Positions 1 to 10,047 of a stretch of 64,000 nt of DNA are shown here, one piece after another. The notes beneath the pieces were generated by a model. That model did not search any database, was not told where the DNA came from, and was given only the letters and a program-made list of their open reading frames with translations. The stretch covers positions 62,001-126,000 of the forward strand of contig NZ_SMYL01000004.1 in the NCBI RefSeq assembly GCF_004358105.1. The letters are read 5' to 3'. Position 1 is the first letter of the stretch; the number at the start of each line of letters is the position of its first letter. Both the position numbers and the translations under genes were made by a program. Source of the stretch: Sapientia aquatica. Lineage in GTDB: Bacteria > Pseudomonadota > Gammaproteobacteria > Burkholderiales > Burkholderiaceae_D.

Positions 1-861
1 CAAACTTAACGCCCCTTCCCCGCAGGCAACAATCAACTGCTGATCTTTCAGAATCAGTTGCCCCACTTGGGCTGAAATCGGTTTTTCAACCACTTCAGCA
101 CGCCAAATTTTTAAGGTGACGCCGTTCAACACCGCCGACGCCGCTGGGAAGGGATTAAATGCGCGGATTTTTTGCGCCAGTAGTTGAGCAGGCAAATTGA
201 AATCCAGCGCCGCTTCTTCTTTGCTAATCTTTGCCGCGTAATTTACACCTTCGTCGGGCTGAGGGGATGCGGTAATGCTTCCATCAAGCAATTGTTGCAA
301 TGTATCAACAATCATTTCACCACCCAGCCTAGCCAATTTATCGTGCAAGGTCGCGGTGCTGTCATCGGCAGCAATTGGCATGGATTCCATTAACAACATG
401 GCGCCGGTGTCTAGGCCACGATCCATTTGCATAATCGTGATGCCAGTTTGCGCATCACCCGCCTCAATTGCACGGTGTATCGGCGCGGCCCCGCGCCAAC
501 GCGGCAACAAGGAAGCGTGAATATTCAAGCAACCCAGTGGCGGGATGGACAACACCGACTCTGGCAGGATCAGCCCGTAGGCCGCGACCACCATCACATC
601 GTGCGGAGTTGCTTTCAGCAGCTTATGCGCCTCCTCCGCCTGCTCTGGATATTTGCCATCCAAGCGCAACGAAACGGGCTGAGCGACAGGAATTGCGTGA
701 TCAAGGGCGAATTGTTTTACTGCCGACGGATGCAATTGCATGCCACGACCAGAAGGCCGATCGGGCTGAGTAAGCACTAACACAACCTCGTGTCCAGCGG
801 CGTGAATGGCGGCTAACGCGGTGGCGGCAAATTCGGGAGTTCCGGCGAAGATAACTTTCAT
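1..861 (-). CDS. fmt: Methionyl-tRNA formyltransferase, 3' end missing
   Basis: Formylates the amino group of Met-tRNA(fMet) with 10-formyl-tetrahydrofolate, making the initiator tRNA used in the cytosol. Reading the minus strand from the ATG at 859-861 gives [16 protein letters not shown] at the N terminus. The family signature [13 protein letters not shown] appears in the middle, encoded around 470-510. The frame is open to position 1, giving 287 codons; the family is about 310 residues, so roughly 25 C-terminal residues lie outside the window. The start codon overlaps the def stop (ATGA, 858-861), the usual def-fmt arrangement with translational coupling. It was not in the supplied open-frame list because it runs off the edge; the identification rests on my own translation and is firm. 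Confidence 0.95.
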   Translation of the reverse strand, partial: MKVIFAGTPEFAATALAAIHAAGHEVVLVLTQPDRPSGRGMQLHPSAVKQFALDHAIPVAQPVSLRLDGKYPEQAEEAHKLLKATPHDVMVVAAYGLILPESVLSIPPLGCLNIHASLLPRWRGAAPIHRAIEAGDAQTGITIMQMDRGLDTGAMLLMESMPIAADDSTATLHDKLARLGGEMIVDTLQQLLDGSITASPQPDEGVNYAAKISKEEAALDFNLPAQLLAQKIRAFNPFPAASAVLNGVTLKIWRAEVVEKPISAQVGQLILKDQQLIVACGEGALSL

Positions 862-1403
862 GCGCGCCCACGTCGAGCGGCGGAAGATTTGCTTGCGCGC
901 TCTAATTCGCGCTCTTCTTTTAACATGCGGGTTTTGATGCGATTACGCTTCAAGGGAGAGAGATACTCAACAAAAACGATCCCTTTTAAATGATCCAATT
1001 CGTGCTGAATACAAATCGCCAATAATCCGTCGGCTTTGAGTTCAAACGGTTTCCCATCCACATCAAGCGCACGCACGACAACTTCGGTTGAGCGTTCGAC
1101 GCCATCGTAAATGCCAGGAACAGATAAACAACCTTCATCCCAAACGATTTTTTCGTCGCTGGCCCACACGATTTCGGGGTTAATAAAGACTTGTAACTGG
1201 TTTTGCACTTCGGAAACATCGATCACAACCAGTTGAATATGTTCGTCAACTTGGGACGCAGCAAGGCCAACACCGGGCGCGTCGTACATCGTTTCGGCCA
1301 TATCAGCGACTAATTGCTTCAAACGGTCGTCAAATTGTGTCACCGGTTTGGCAATTTTGTGTAATCTTTTATCGGGGTACCGGAGGATTGTTAATATTGT
1401 CAT
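858..1403 (-). CDS. def: Peptide deformylase
   Basis: Metalloenzyme that removes the formyl group from the N-terminal methionine of nascent proteins. All three family motifs are present: [16 protein letters not shown] and HELDH, supplying the Cys and two His metal ligands plus the catalytic Glu. I start at the ATG at 1401-1403, giving 181 residues beginning [16 protein letters not shown], which matches the usual family start; a TTG five codons upstream would give an atypical N terminus. The C terminus is rich in Arg and Ala. It overlaps fmt by four bases and the two form one operon divergent from the LysM gene. Confidence 0.96.
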   Translation of the reverse strand: MTILTILRYPDKRLHKIAKPVTQFDDRLKQLVADMAETMYDAPGVGLAASQVDEHIQLVVIDVSEVQNQLQVFINPEIVWASDEKIVWDEGCLSVPGIYDGVERSTEVVVRALDVDGKPFELKADGLLAICIQHELDHLKGIVFVEYLSPLKRNRIKTRMLKEERELERASKSSAARRGRA

Positions 1404-1572
1404 AGGACTTTCGCGCAACTTAAGCGCGTTTTTTCTTGCTAGTTCAAGGATTTATGTGCAGAATTTGATTCAATTTGGCAACAATCGGACTTAACCACTA
1501 CTTCGCATTCACATTCAATGAGCCGATTTTGTTTATATTTCTCAATATTGACTGTGTGCAATGGATAAATAC

Positions 1573-2655
1573 ATGAAAAAGTTTAGCACAATCGCGCTGC
1601 TCCTTGCTTTAAGCTCGTCGGTTTTTGCCGCTGACGAGATGAATGCTCAGCCAACCCAATGTAGTTTTTTGCCCAATGCACCAGATCAACATTTGGTGGT
1701 TAAGGGCGATACGTTATGGGGCATCTCATCAATGTTCTTAGAACACGCGTGGTGCTGGCCGCAAGTCTGGGGCATGAACCGCGAAGAAATTAAAAACCCA
1801 CATTGGATTTATCCCGGTCAAATTGTTTATCTGGACCGAACCGCTGGACGTTTGCGCTTAGGTCAACCAGGCACAAGTGGCACAGGTAACCAAGGCGGCC
1901 TGCCTACCGTGCGTCTTTCGCCACAAATTCGTAGCGGCTCCGTTGAAGCTGGCGCGATTGGATCGATCCCAGCCAATTTAATTGAACCCTTCCTGTCTCA
2001 GCCTTTGGTGCTGGAGGAAAACGAATTAGTTAATACGCCAAGAATTGTTGCGACCCAAGAAAATCACGTCAATATCGCTAAATTGGAACGTGCCTATGCT
2101 CTGGGCGACTTGCACGATGAATCAAATTTCCAAGTCTATCGGCCATCAGTCGCGCTAAAAGATCCCACGACCAAAGCCATCATCGGTTACGAATCAGCGT
2201 ATGTGGGAACCGTCAAATTAGTGCGTCAAGGCAAACTGCCTAACGAGGCGCATGCGTTTGTAGTGACCAACACAAAAGAAGAAATGACCGTCGGCGACCG
2301 TTTGTTGCCCGTTCCAAACCAAGAAGCCAACAACTACGTGCCGCATCCCCCTGTCTCTGCAGTGGAAGGCCAAGTTGTATCCGTGTACGGCGGAGTTAAG
2401 CAAGCCGGTCAAAACCAAACTATCTCCATTAATTTAGGCGCGGAGAATGGAATCGATGTGGGAACTGTATTGCAGTTATATCGTCTAGGAAAAATCATTC
2501 AAGACAAAACTGGCAATAAAGAACTCATCAAACTGCCCGATGAAAAATACGGCACATTATTTGTGTATCGCGTTTTCAAACATGTTTCTTACGGTTTAAT
2601 CATGCAAGTAACTGACGCAGCGGAAGTGGGGGATATTGTCAAAAAACCTGAATAA
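1573..2655 (+). CDS. Exported LysM-domain protein
   Basis: A 360-residue protein with a Sec-type signal peptide (MKKFSTIALLLALSSSVFA) and a LysM peptidoglycan-binding motif just after it (HLVVKGDTLWGISSMF ... NPHWIYPGQIVYL, about residues 40-90). The remaining ~260 residues are a conserved beta-rich region of unknown function. I prefer the ATG at 1573 because a GGAT lies six bases upstream and the signal peptide starts cleanly there; an in-frame ATG at 1561 adds four residues without a visible ribosome site. The gene stands just before dprA (8 bases apart), an order I associate with Burkholderiales. Probably a cell-wall-associated periplasmic protein; exact role unknown. Confidence 0.85.
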   Translation: MKKFSTIALLLALSSSVFAADEMNAQPTQCSFLPNAPDQHLVVKGDTLWGISSMFLEHAWCWPQVWGMNREEIKNPHWIYPGQIVYLDRTAGRLRLGQPGTSGTGNQGGLPTVRLSPQIRSGSVEAGAIGSIPANLIEPFLSQPLVLEENELVNTPRIVATQENHVNIAKLERAYALGDLHDESNFQVYRPSVALKDPTTKAIIGYESAYVGTVKLVRQGKLPNEAHAFVVTNTKEEMTVGDRLLPVPNQEANNYVPHPPVSAVEGQVVSVYGGVKQAGQNQTISINLGAENGIDVGTVLQLYRLGKIIQDKTGNKELIKLPDEKYGTLFVYRVFKHVSYGLIMQVTDAAEVGDIVKKPE

Positions 2656-2663
2656 GGGGCCGC

Positions 2664-3788
2664 GTGACAGAACTCAGTAATTGGATACGATTAACTTGTA
2701 CTAACGGAATCGGATGCGAAGCAGCGCGAAAACTGCTGCTAGCATTCGGTCTACCGCAACAAATATTTTCCGCCACCTATAACGATCTAAAACAGGTCGT
2801 CACCGAACGCCAAGCGCAAGCACTCTGCCTGCCGCTGAGCGAAACAACCCAACATTTAATCGAGCAAACTGAACGTTGGTGCGATCAGCCCAACAATCAT
2901 TTCATCACGCTTGCCGATCCCAACTATCCGACCAATTTACTCGAAATCCCTGATCCGCCAACCGTGCTGTATGTCAAAGGCCGGTTAGATTTATTGAGCG
3001 CCGCTTCAGTCGCCGTGGTCGGCAGCCGCAACGCCACCGAGCAAGGAATGAAAAACGCGAGGCAATTTTCCGCTAGCCTCAGTCATGGCGGCATCACGAT
3101 TATTTCTGGCATGGCATTAGGCATCGATACTGCCGCGCATGAGGGCGCACTAGCGGGGTTTGGTGCAACCGTGGCTGTCATCGGAACAGGAGCCGACAAA
3201 GTCTATCCTGCGCGCAACCATGAACTCGCTCATCAAATCGCCGCGCAAGGCTGCATCGTGAGCGAATATGCGTTAGGAACGCCACCGATTGCGTCCAATT
3301 TCCCGCGTCGCAATCGGCTCATTTCTGGCTTAGCGCAGGGCGTATTGGTGATCGAAGCAGCGGCCCAATCGGGTTCGTTGATCACGGCCAGAATGGCCGC
3401 GGAGCAAGGTCGTGATGTCTTTGCAATTCCCGGGTCAATTCATTCACCTTTGGCTAAAGGTTGCCATCAGTTAATTAAACAAGGTGCTAAACTAGTTGAA
3501 ACTGCGCAAGACATTTTGCAAGAATTGCGCTTGGATCACATTGCACCAAACCCAAGTATTGCCCCAACACCATCGGCAGCGAGGGCAGCAGCGGAAACGG
3601 TCGATACGATAGTCTCAACAGATGACGATAGCTTATTGGCACACATGGGCTACGACCCAGTCCACTCAGACGAATTAGCATTACGTAGCCATCTGACCAG
3701 CAGCGTGTTGAGTGAAAAGTTGCTGTTATTAGAACTTGAAGGTTTGGTAGAAATTATGCCCGGCGGTTTGTACCGTCGTTTAAATTAA
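2664..3788 (+). CDS. dprA: DNA processing protein DprA
   Basis: Binds incoming single-stranded DNA during natural transformation and loads RecA. The Rossmann-like DprA fold is clear: VAVVGSRNATEQG, ITIISGMALGIDTAAHEGAL and FPRRNRLISGLA in residues about 115-230. The last ~60 residues look like the C-terminal winged-helix domain, ending EIMPGGLYRRLN. At 374 residues it has normal length. The start is GTG at 2664, with AAGGGG just upstream and only eight bases after the LysM stop, so the two are probably cotranscribed. A complete dprA suggests competence is possible, though no other competence gene is in view. Confidence 0.95.
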   Translation: MTELSNWIRLTCTNGIGCEAARKLLLAFGLPQQIFSATYNDLKQVVTERQAQALCLPLSETTQHLIEQTERWCDQPNNHFITLADPNYPTNLLEIPDPPTVLYVKGRLDLLSAASVAVVGSRNATEQGMKNARQFSASLSHGGITIISGMALGIDTAAHEGALAGFGATVAVIGTGADKVYPARNHELAHQIAAQGCIVSEYALGTPPIASNFPRRNRLISGLAQGVLVIEAAAQSGSLITARMAAEQGRDVFAIPGSIHSPLAKGCHQLIKQGAKLVETAQDILQELRLDHIAPNPSIAPTPSAARAAAETVDTIVSTDDDSLLAHMGYDPVHSDELALRSHLTSSVLSEKLLLLELEGLVEIMPGGLYRRLN

Positions 3789-3851
3789 CTCGCCAGCAAA
3801 AAGTTGCCCCAAAGACTTGAATCCTGAAGCACGAATCGATAAAGTAACGCC

Positions 3852-4313
3852 ATGTTTGAAATTTTAGTTTACCTCTACGAAACCTATTACCGCCCAGATG
3901 CCTGCCCTGATCCGCAAGCGCTGGCAAAAAAACTGTCGGCGGTCGGCTTTGACGACGATGAAATCTCCGAAGCCATTGATTGGCTAGACTTGCTAGCACA
4001 GACTACCGAGAATATTCCCGAACAATCCGAATCCACCGGATTCCGTGTTTATGCCCAGCAAGAAATCGCAATCTTGGGAATTCCAGCGGTTGGCTTCATT
4101 CACTTCCTAGAATCTGCCAAGTTGATTACCCCAAAGCAACGCGAAATCATTATCGAGCGCGCTTTGGCGATTGATGAAGCGCCAATTTCCTTGGATAAAA
4201 TCAAGATCATCGTGTTAATGATGCTGTGGAGCCAAGGAAAAGAGCCGGACTTGCTGATGTTTGATGAATTATTGTTATCAGACGAAGTCGTCAAGCCGCA
4301 TCTGTTGCATTAA
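3852..4313 (+). CDS. smg: Smg family protein (DUF494)
   Basis: A 153-residue protein of the Smg/DUF494 family, recognised from the N terminus [20 protein letters not shown] and the acidic helical body ([19 protein letters not shown]). The biochemical function of the family is not established. It follows dprA by 63 bases and precedes topB; dprA-smg-topB is a typical order in beta-proteobacteria, and dprA-smg also occurs in gamma-proteobacteria near def and fmt. Complete, with no unusual feature. Confidence 0.92.
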   Translation: MFEILVYLYETYYRPDACPDPQALAKKLSAVGFDDDEISEAIDWLDLLAQTTENIPEQSESTGFRVYAQQEIAILGIPAVGFIHFLESAKLITPKQREIIIERALAIDEAPISLDKIKIIVLMMLWSQGKEPDLLMFDELLLSDEVVKPHLLH

Positions 4314-4527
4314 TAAACCACGTTTCGCCCTCTTGCCTTCCCAATTTTGCGCATTAAGTTGCTTATAAAATAATATAATCTAGGCAATTGCGCTCAAAAT
4401 TGCTCCATTACAGCAACACTTGCTTGAAATTGCATTATGATGGGCGAAATTTTGCACTATGGATTTGCTCCGCTTATAACTATAGTGATTACTTGCACGC
4501 TATTCGTATTTACCTGAGAACAACAAA

Positions 4528-7089
4528 ATGACCAAAACCCTCATCATCGCCGAAAAGCCCTCTGTCGCCTCCGACATTGCCAAGGCGCTGGGCGGTTTCA
4601 CTAAACACGATGAGTACTTTGAATCGGATGAGTATGTATTGTCCTCAGCCGTCGGACATCTGCTCGAAATCACTGTGCCGGAAGAATATGACGTTAAGCG
4701 CGGCAAATGGAGTTTTGCCAACTTACCAATGATTCCGCCGCACTTTGCGCTCAATCCGATTGCCAAAACCGAATCCCGCTTAAAAGTTCTGACCAAATTA
4801 ATCAAACGCAAAGACGTCAGCGCCCTCATTAACGCCTGCGACGCGGGCCGCGAAGGTGAATTGATTTTCCGCTTGATCGCCCAGCACGCCAAAGCCAAAC
4901 AGCCCGTGCAGCGCCTGTGGTTGCAATCCATGACGCAAAACGCAATCCGAGAAGGTTTCTCGCGCTTGCGTTCTGACGCCGAAATGATGCCCTTGGCCGA
5001 CGCAGCACGTTGCCGTTCCGAAGCCGATTGGTTAATCGGAATCAATGGCACGCGCGCGATGACGGCGTTTAATTCCAAAGAAGGCGGCTTCTATTTAACC
5101 ACCGTCGGTCGAGTACAAACGCCCACGTTGTCCATCGTCGTTGAGCGCGAAGAAAAGATTAAAAAATTCATCCCTCGTGCCTATTGGGAAGTGCGCGCCG
5201 AATTCGTGTGCGCCGCTGGCATTTACGAAGGTCGCTGGTTAGATCACAAACACAAGAAAAACGAACTCGATCCAGAGCAACGACCAGAACGTTTATGGAG
5301 CCAAACTGCAGCGGATTCCATCGTCACTGCCTGCCGCAATAAAATCGGCACCGTTACCGAAGAATCGAAGCCAGCTACGCAATTAGCGCCCGCCTTATTC
5401 GACTTAACGAGCTTACAGCGCGAAGCCAACTCGCGCTTCGGTTTCTCCGCTAAAAACACGCTCGGTTTAGCGCAGGCGTTGTATGAAAAACATAAAGTAT
5501 TAACCTACCCGCGTACCGATTCGCGCCATTTGCCGGAAGATTATTTAACGTCGGTAAAGCAAACTTTAGAGGTCGTGGCGGAGAACAATAATTACCAGCA
5601 ATTTGCCGCTCAGATTTTGAAGCAAGGTTGGGTTAAGCCGAATAAACGGATTTTCGATAACACCAAAATCTCGGATCACTTTGCGATCATCCCAACCACG
5701 CAAGCTCCAAAGAATTTATCCGAGCCAGAACAAAAGCTGTACGACTTGGTGACACGCCGCTTCATGGCGGTGTTTTTCCCCGCCGCTGAATTCCAAATCA
5801 CTACGCGGATCACCGAAGTCTCTGGTCACCATTTCAAAACCGAAGGCAAGGTCATGACTAAGCCCGGTTGGTTAGCGATTTACGGCAAAGAAATGGCCGT
5901 TGATGGCGAGGAAAACGGTACTTTGGTGCCGGTCGCCAAAGACGAAAAAGTCAAAACCGAATCGATTCACAGCAACGAATTAGTCACCAAACCACCCGCT
6001 CGCTATACCGAGGCGACGTTATTGTCGGCCATGGAAGGCGCCGGTAAATTGGTCGATGACGACGAATTGCGTGAAGCCATGTCGGGCAAAGGATTAGGCA
6101 CGCCAGCCACACGCGCCACGATTATTGAAGGCTTACTAACCGAGCGTTATTTACTGCGCGAGGGACGCGAATTACAGCCGACTGCCAAAGCATTCCAATT
6201 GATGACCTTGCTACGCGGCTTGGGCGTGGACGAATTGACTTCGCCCGAACTCACTGGCGGCTGGGAGCACAAATTAGCGCAGATGGAAAAAGGCGCAATC
6301 AGCCGTGACGAGTTCATGCGCGAAATTGCCCAGATGACGCAAATCATCGTCAAGCGCGCTAAGGAATACAACAACGATACCATCCCCGGCGACTATCACA
6401 CATTGACCACACCTTGCCCACATTGCGGCGGCGTGGTCAAAGAAAACTACCGCCGTTTCGCGTGCACCAAGTGCGAATTCAATATGTCCAAAACACCGGG
6501 CGGTCGTCAGTTTGAAATCGCGGAAGTGGAAGAATTATTAGCCAAACGTGAAATCGGTCCCTTGCAAGGCTTCCGCTCCAAAATGGGTCGCCCATTTGCG
6601 GCAATTCTCAAAATCGTTCCGGATGATGAAGGCACCAACGTCAAGCTTGAATTCGACTTTGGCCAGAATCAAAATGACGAAGATTCCGAGCCAGTCGATT
6701 TCACCGACGAGCCAGTTTTAGGCCCTTGCCCTAAATGCGGCTCCAACGTGTATGAACTCGGTTTAGCCTATGTTTGTGAAAAAACGGTCGCCAAACCCAA
6801 AGCTTGTGATTTCCGCAGCGGGCGCATCATTTTGCAGCAAGAAATTTTGCCCGAGCAAATGGTGAAATTGCTCAACGACGGCAAAACCGATTTATTACCC
6901 GGCTTCATTTCGCAACGCACACGCCGCCCGTTTAAAGCATTCTTGGTAAAAGCCAAAGACGGCAAAATTAGCTTTGAGTTTGAAGAACGCAAACCTAAAG
7001 AAGTGGCGGCTGGCGCGAAAAAGCCAGTGAAAAAAGCTGCCGCAAAACCAGCCACCAAAACGGCGGCGAAAGCAAAAGTAGCGGCTTAA
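4528..7089 (+). CDS. topB: DNA topoisomerase III
   Basis: Type IA topoisomerase that nicks and passes single strands to decatenate replication and recombination intermediates. The N terminus (MTKTLIIAEKPSVASDIAKAL) is the Toprim start, followed by NACDAGREGELIFRL with the metal-binding acidic residues. The active-site Tyr lies in TYPRTDSRHLPEDY near residue 330. The C-terminal third carries Cys clusters (CPHCGG...CTKC and CPKCGS...C) typical of zinc-ribbon repeats, and the last ~35 residues are a Lys/Ala tail likely to bind DNA non-specifically. At 853 residues it is longer than the E. coli enzyme (about 650), as usual for the tailed beta-proteobacterial form. A 214-base gap with a TATAAT at 4374-4379 precedes it, so it may have its own promoter. 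Confidence 0.96.
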   Translation: MTKTLIIAEKPSVASDIAKALGGFTKHDEYFESDEYVLSSAVGHLLEITVPEEYDVKRGKWSFANLPMIPPHFALNPIAKTESRLKVLTKLIKRKDVSALINACDAGREGELIFRLIAQHAKAKQPVQRLWLQSMTQNAIREGFSRLRSDAEMMPLADAARCRSEADWLIGINGTRAMTAFNSKEGGFYLTTVGRVQTPTLSIVVEREEKIKKFIPRAYWEVRAEFVCAAGIYEGRWLDHKHKKNELDPEQRPERLWSQTAADSIVTACRNKIGTVTEESKPATQLAPALFDLTSLQREANSRFGFSAKNTLGLAQALYEKHKVLTYPRTDSRHLPEDYLTSVKQTLEVVAENNNYQQFAAQILKQGWVKPNKRIFDNTKISDHFAIIPTTQAPKNLSEPEQKLYDLVTRRFMAVFFPAAEFQITTRITEVSGHHFKTEGKVMTKPGWLAIYGKEMAVDGEENGTLVPVAKDEKVKTESIHSNELVTKPPARYTEATLLSAMEGAGKLVDDDELREAMSGKGLGTPATRATIIEGLLTERYLLREGRELQPTAKAFQLMTLLRGLGVDELTSPELTGGWEHKLAQMEKGAISRDEFMREIAQMTQIIVKRAKEYNNDTIPGDYHTLTTPCPHCGGVVKENYRRFACTKCEFNMSKTPGGRQFEIAEVEELLAKREIGPLQGFRSKMGRPFAAILKIVPDDEGTNVKLEFDFGQNQNDEDSEPVDFTDEPVLGPCPKCGSNVYELGLAYVCEKTVAKPKACDFRSGRIILQQEILPEQMVKLLNDGKTDLLPGFISQRTRRPFKAFLVKAKDGKISFEFEERKPKEVAAGAKKPVKKAAAKPATKTAAKAKVAA

Positions 7090-7108
7090 CTTAGTCAACG
7101 CTACGCAC

Positions 7109-7148
7109 AAAAAAACACCGCCATTTTTTAACATGGCGGTGTTTTTTT
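7109..7148. terminator. Rho-independent terminator after topB
   Basis: Stem CACCGCCAT (7116-7124) pairs with ATGGCGGTG (7133-7141) around an eight-base loop. An A run precedes it and seven T follow, so it can stop transcription from either side. It lies 20 bases after the topB stop. Confidence 0.93.
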
Positions 7149-7181
7149 ATCTAGCTCAATAAAATTCCAATCAACCAAACA

Positions 7182-7215
7182 AAAAGCCGATCAGCTTTAC
7201 ACTGATCGGCTTTTA
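7182..7215. terminator. Rho-independent terminator after the cytochrome gene
   Basis: Stem GCCGATCAG (7186-7194) pairs with CTGATCGGC (7202-7210), flanked by an A run on the left and a T run on the right. On the minus strand it lies 20 bases beyond the cytochrome stop and gives a hairpin followed by U residues. Confidence 0.9.
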
Positions 7216-7234
7216 TTATGAGCTGGCTAAAGAA

Positions 7235-7780
7235 TTATTTCGCTGCTTCGGCTGCTGGAGCGGCGGCAACTTCTTTGACTTCAGGTTCTTTAAAACTACC
7301 GCCGCTGTTGTTAGCCATATAGACCACAGCGCGCGCAACTTCTACGTCGTCTAAATCTGGATTGCCGCCTTTAGCTGGCATTGCATTCAAACCGTGCAGA
7401 GCGTGGCCAACGACTGTGTCGTAGCCCGCTTTCAAACGCGGTGCCCAAGCAGAGGCATCGCCAAATTTAGGAGCGCCAGCCACGCCAGCACCGTGACAAG
7501 CGGAACAAGTCGATTTGTAGAGCTCTTCGCCAGACAATAATTGTTTCGGGCCGCTGGCGTCTTTAAAGGTGTAACCAACATCCGAAACTGGTTGAATACG
7601 GGCGGCAATCGCTTCAGGAGTTTGAGCATCCGCACCAGCGTTTGGCAACTTATCGCTAGTGACAAACTGCACTAACAGAACAATACAAATAATCGGAACA
7701 ACGAAAGCCGCGATAACTGCAACGATTAATTGTTTTGGCGTTTTAATTGCTGATTCGTGTTCGTCGTGTGCATCACTCAT
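7235..7780 (-). CDS. Membrane-anchored cytochrome c (c5 type)
   Basis: A 181-residue electron carrier. Residues about 18-40 form one membrane segment (LIVAVIAAFVVPIICIVLLV), which probably anchors the protein with its haem domain in the periplasm. The haem-binding motif CSACH is at residues 92-96 and the likely axial Met is Met134 in LNAMPAKGG. The C terminus is an Ala/Glu/Lys-rich tail. Proteins of this type feed terminal oxidases, but no oxidase gene is adjacent, so the partner is unknown. Single gene, with a terminator directly downstream and the tRNA-Arg gene behind its promoter. Confidence 0.93.
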   Translation of the reverse strand: MSDAHDEHESAIKTPKQLIVAVIAAFVVPIICIVLLVQFVTSDKLPNAGADAQTPEAIAARIQPVSDVGYTFKDASGPKQLLSGEELYKSTCSACHGAGVAGAPKFGDASAWAPRLKAGYDTVVGHALHGLNAMPAKGGNPDLDDVEVARAVVYMANNSGGSFKEPEVKEVAAAPAAEAAK

Positions 7781-8241
7781 AATTTCCTCAATACGTGTTG
7801 GGTATTTGATGATCCAAAAACTACTGGATTGCTTATTTATTACTGCTTTATTCTTACAATTCGTGGCTTTATGCTTATAAAACGCGACCAGCGATGCAAA
7901 TTATTCAGAAAGAAAAGCGCTAAATTTAATTATTTATAGCTCACACCAACCAAAACACCAATTCATTTCGGATAAACGTGTCTTCTGAGCGCTTATTCAC
8001 ATCACAAACCACAGATTATAGAGCTAAAGTGATGTGTTTGGAACTGGAAATAATGCATCCAATCACTAAATTGCCGGAATAGCTGGCCAGATTTGCCACA
8101 TTTTTGAAAAATGAGAATGGCGTGATCGGATAAATTTATAGCTCGAAATAGCGCCCGGAACGTAGCCACAGCAGCAATTCACGCGGCAATGTGGCCCAAG
8201 TCAGCACTTTTTGCCTTATAATTCGCGCCTGCCACAAACAT
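7781..8241. other. Non-coding stretch between cytochrome c gene and tRNA-Arg
   Basis: A 461-base AT-rich stretch. It must hold the minus-strand promoter of the cytochrome gene and holds the tRNA promoter at its right end. Short open frames here have no recognisable product or ribosome site. I see no repeat or other structure. Confidence 0.6.
8217..8222 (+). promoter_or_regulatory. -10 element of the tRNA-Arg promoter
   Basis: A perfect TATAAT followed by a GC-rich stretch (TCGCGCC), the arrangement of stable-RNA promoters under stringent control, 19 bases before the tRNA 5' end. No convincing -35 hexamer is visible at 16-18 bases upstream. Confidence 0.6.
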
Positions 8242-8316
8242 GCGACCGTCTTCCAACGGATAGGATACCGGCCTCCGAAGCCGGCAATACAGGTTCGATT
8301 CCTGTCGGTCGCACCA
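8242..8316 (+). tRNA. tRNA-Arg (anticodon CCG)
   Basis: A full cloverleaf can be drawn. The acceptor stem pairs GCGACCG (8242-8248) with CGGTCGC (8306-8312). The anticodon stem CCGGC/GCCGG encloses the loop CTCCGAA, so the anticodon is CCG, reading the Arg codon CGG. The T arm pairs ACAGG with CCTGT around TTCGATT. The CCA end is encoded (8314-8316). Length is 75 bases. No integrated element is seen at its 3' end. Confidence 0.97.
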
Positions 8317-8358
8317 AGTAATTATCAGCTAGTGCTTCTCACTTATTTCTCCGTCGCT

Positions 8359-9894
8359 TTAAAACGCATTAATCCCAGATCGAATTTCCTCAGCCTGCTG
8401 CTGCAATTGAGCTATCGACTCGGGCGTCATTTTTTTTAGCTGTTGGTACGCCATTCCTATGCGTGGGTTGTTCGCCAAAACCGTTCTATTGCGCTCGTAA
8501 AAATCCCAATACAACGCATTAAACGGACACGCCTTTTCGCCGATGCGGGCTTTTTTATCGTAGTGACAGCCTTTGCAATAGTCGCTCATGCGGTCGATGT
8601 AGGCAGCGCTGGATACGTAGGGTTTGGTTGCTAACAAGCCGCCGTCGGCGTACTGGCTCATGCCGATTGTGTTGGGCACTTCTACCCACTCAAAGGCGTC
8701 AATATAGACGCCTAAGTACCAGCGATGCAACGCGCTGGGATTGAGTCCGGCTAGCAGGCTGAAATTGCCGATCACCATTAAGCGGTGAATGTGGTGTGCG
8801 TGGGCGTGTTCTAGCGATTGCCCAATCGCATGCGCCATGCAGCGCATTTTGGTTTTTCCGGTCCAGAACCAATCGGGCAAATCAAGTTGGTGATTGAACA
8901 CATTGTGCTCAACATAGTCGGGCATAAATTCCCAATAAACGCCGCGCACATATTCGCGCCAGCCAAGTATTTGGCGGATGTAGCCCTCAGCCGAAGTCAG
9001 CGGCACTTGATCGGCGCGATAGGCCGCTTCTACTTTAGCCACGACTTCGCGCGGATTAAGCATCTTGGTGTTGAGTGCAAACGAAATCAGCGAATGAAAC
9101 AAGCGCCATGCTTTGGTGCTCATCGCGTCCTGAAAAGCGCCAAAGTGCGGCAGCGCGTGTTGAATAAATCCATCGAGTTGCAACAACGCTTCGGCGCGAT
9201 TCAACGGCCAATAAAAATCAGCAGCATGTGGTTCACCAAAGCTCTTGATTCCGGCAGCTTGTATCGTTTCCCACAATTTGGAATGATCGTGACGTTGGCG
9301 AAAATCTTGCGGCTCCCACGGAATGCCCGGCCACGCTTTGCGATTGTCGTGATCGAAATTCCACTGCCCGCCAACTGGTTGCGCGTCTGCATCGATTAGC
9401 ACGTTGTGCTTAACGCGCATCTGGCGATAAAAATAATCCATTAGCCATTTTTTACGTCCGTCGAATACTTGCGCGACTTCGTTCTCAGTCGTATAAAAAT
9501 GTTCGCTATCGACGCAATGCGCTGCAATCGACAAGCCGGCAGCGTACTGATGTAGCTGCTGCCTTAAGCGCCACTCGTCCGGCGCTTGGTATTCAAATTG
9601 CTGCGCTTGATAATGAGCGATTAAAAAGTCTAGATTAGCCGCAAAAAGATGCTGATTATCGGGATCATCAATCGCTAAATAATGCACCCGATGTCCAGCT
9701 TGAGTAAGTTGTTGCGCTAGGTCGCGCATGCCGGCAAAGATCGCAATTATTTTTTGCGCGTGATGCAAAACATAATCAGTTTCTTGGCGCACTTCCATCA
9801 ACACGTACACCACCTCATCGCGCGGCTGTTGAAACCAGCTATGTAGTGGATTGAGCTGATCACCCAAAATCAGCCGTATTGTTTTGACGTTCAT
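8359..9894 (-). CDS. phrB: Iron-sulfur bacterial photolyase/cryptochrome (PhrB-like, (6-4) type)
   Basis: Flavoprotein of the FeS-BCP group (DPRP/pfam04244 family), whose studied members use light to repair (6-4) photoproducts in DNA. The start MNVKTIRLILGDQLNP at 9894 matches the family N terminus; an in-frame ATG farther upstream (about 9961-9963) would add 23 unlike residues. Four Cys that fit the [4Fe-4S] ligands of Agrobacterium PhrB (350, 438, 441, 454) are here at 352, 440, 443 and 456, with identical spacing. At 511 residues it has family length. The divergent DUF2805-like gene and flavoprotein behind it are a recurring neighbourhood. The gene symbol is used in the Agrobacterium sense and is by homology only. 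Confidence 0.9.
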   Translation of the reverse strand: MNVKTIRLILGDQLNPLHSWFQQPRDEVVYVLMEVRQETDYVLHHAQKIIAIFAGMRDLAQQLTQAGHRVHYLAIDDPDNQHLFAANLDFLIAHYQAQQFEYQAPDEWRLRQQLHQYAAGLSIAAHCVDSEHFYTTENEVAQVFDGRKKWLMDYFYRQMRVKHNVLIDADAQPVGGQWNFDHDNRKAWPGIPWEPQDFRQRHDHSKLWETIQAAGIKSFGEPHAADFYWPLNRAEALLQLDGFIQHALPHFGAFQDAMSTKAWRLFHSLISFALNTKMLNPREVVAKVEAAYRADQVPLTSAEGYIRQILGWREYVRGVYWEFMPDYVEHNVFNHQLDLPDWFWTGKTKMRCMAHAIGQSLEHAHAHHIHRLMVIGNFSLLAGLNPSALHRWYLGVYIDAFEWVEVPNTIGMSQYADGGLLATKPYVSSAAYIDRMSDYCKGCHYDKKARIGEKACPFNALYWDFYERNRTVLANNPRIGMAYQQLKKMTPESIAQLQQQAEEIRSGINAF

Positions 9895-10047
9895 TTTTGC
9901 GTCCAATTTACCGCCCATATTGCCTGCCTCATCTTGCGTTGACCCGAATTGGTCGCAGCACAAAAATCCGTTTTAGTTAAGAATGCTACACTTTCGCAGC
10001 GACGTTTCGCGTGCAGTTTTGCTGAGTTACTATTTTAAGAGTTTCGT

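Noticed and set aside
4500-5078. A 192-codon minus-strand frame opposite topB
   Set aside because: Antisense to the conserved Toprim region of topoisomerase III; no family likeness.
8242-8340. Integration site of a mobile element at tRNA-Arg
   Set aside because: No repeat of the tRNA 3' end, integrase or foreign-looking genes follow; ordinary chromosomal genes flank it.
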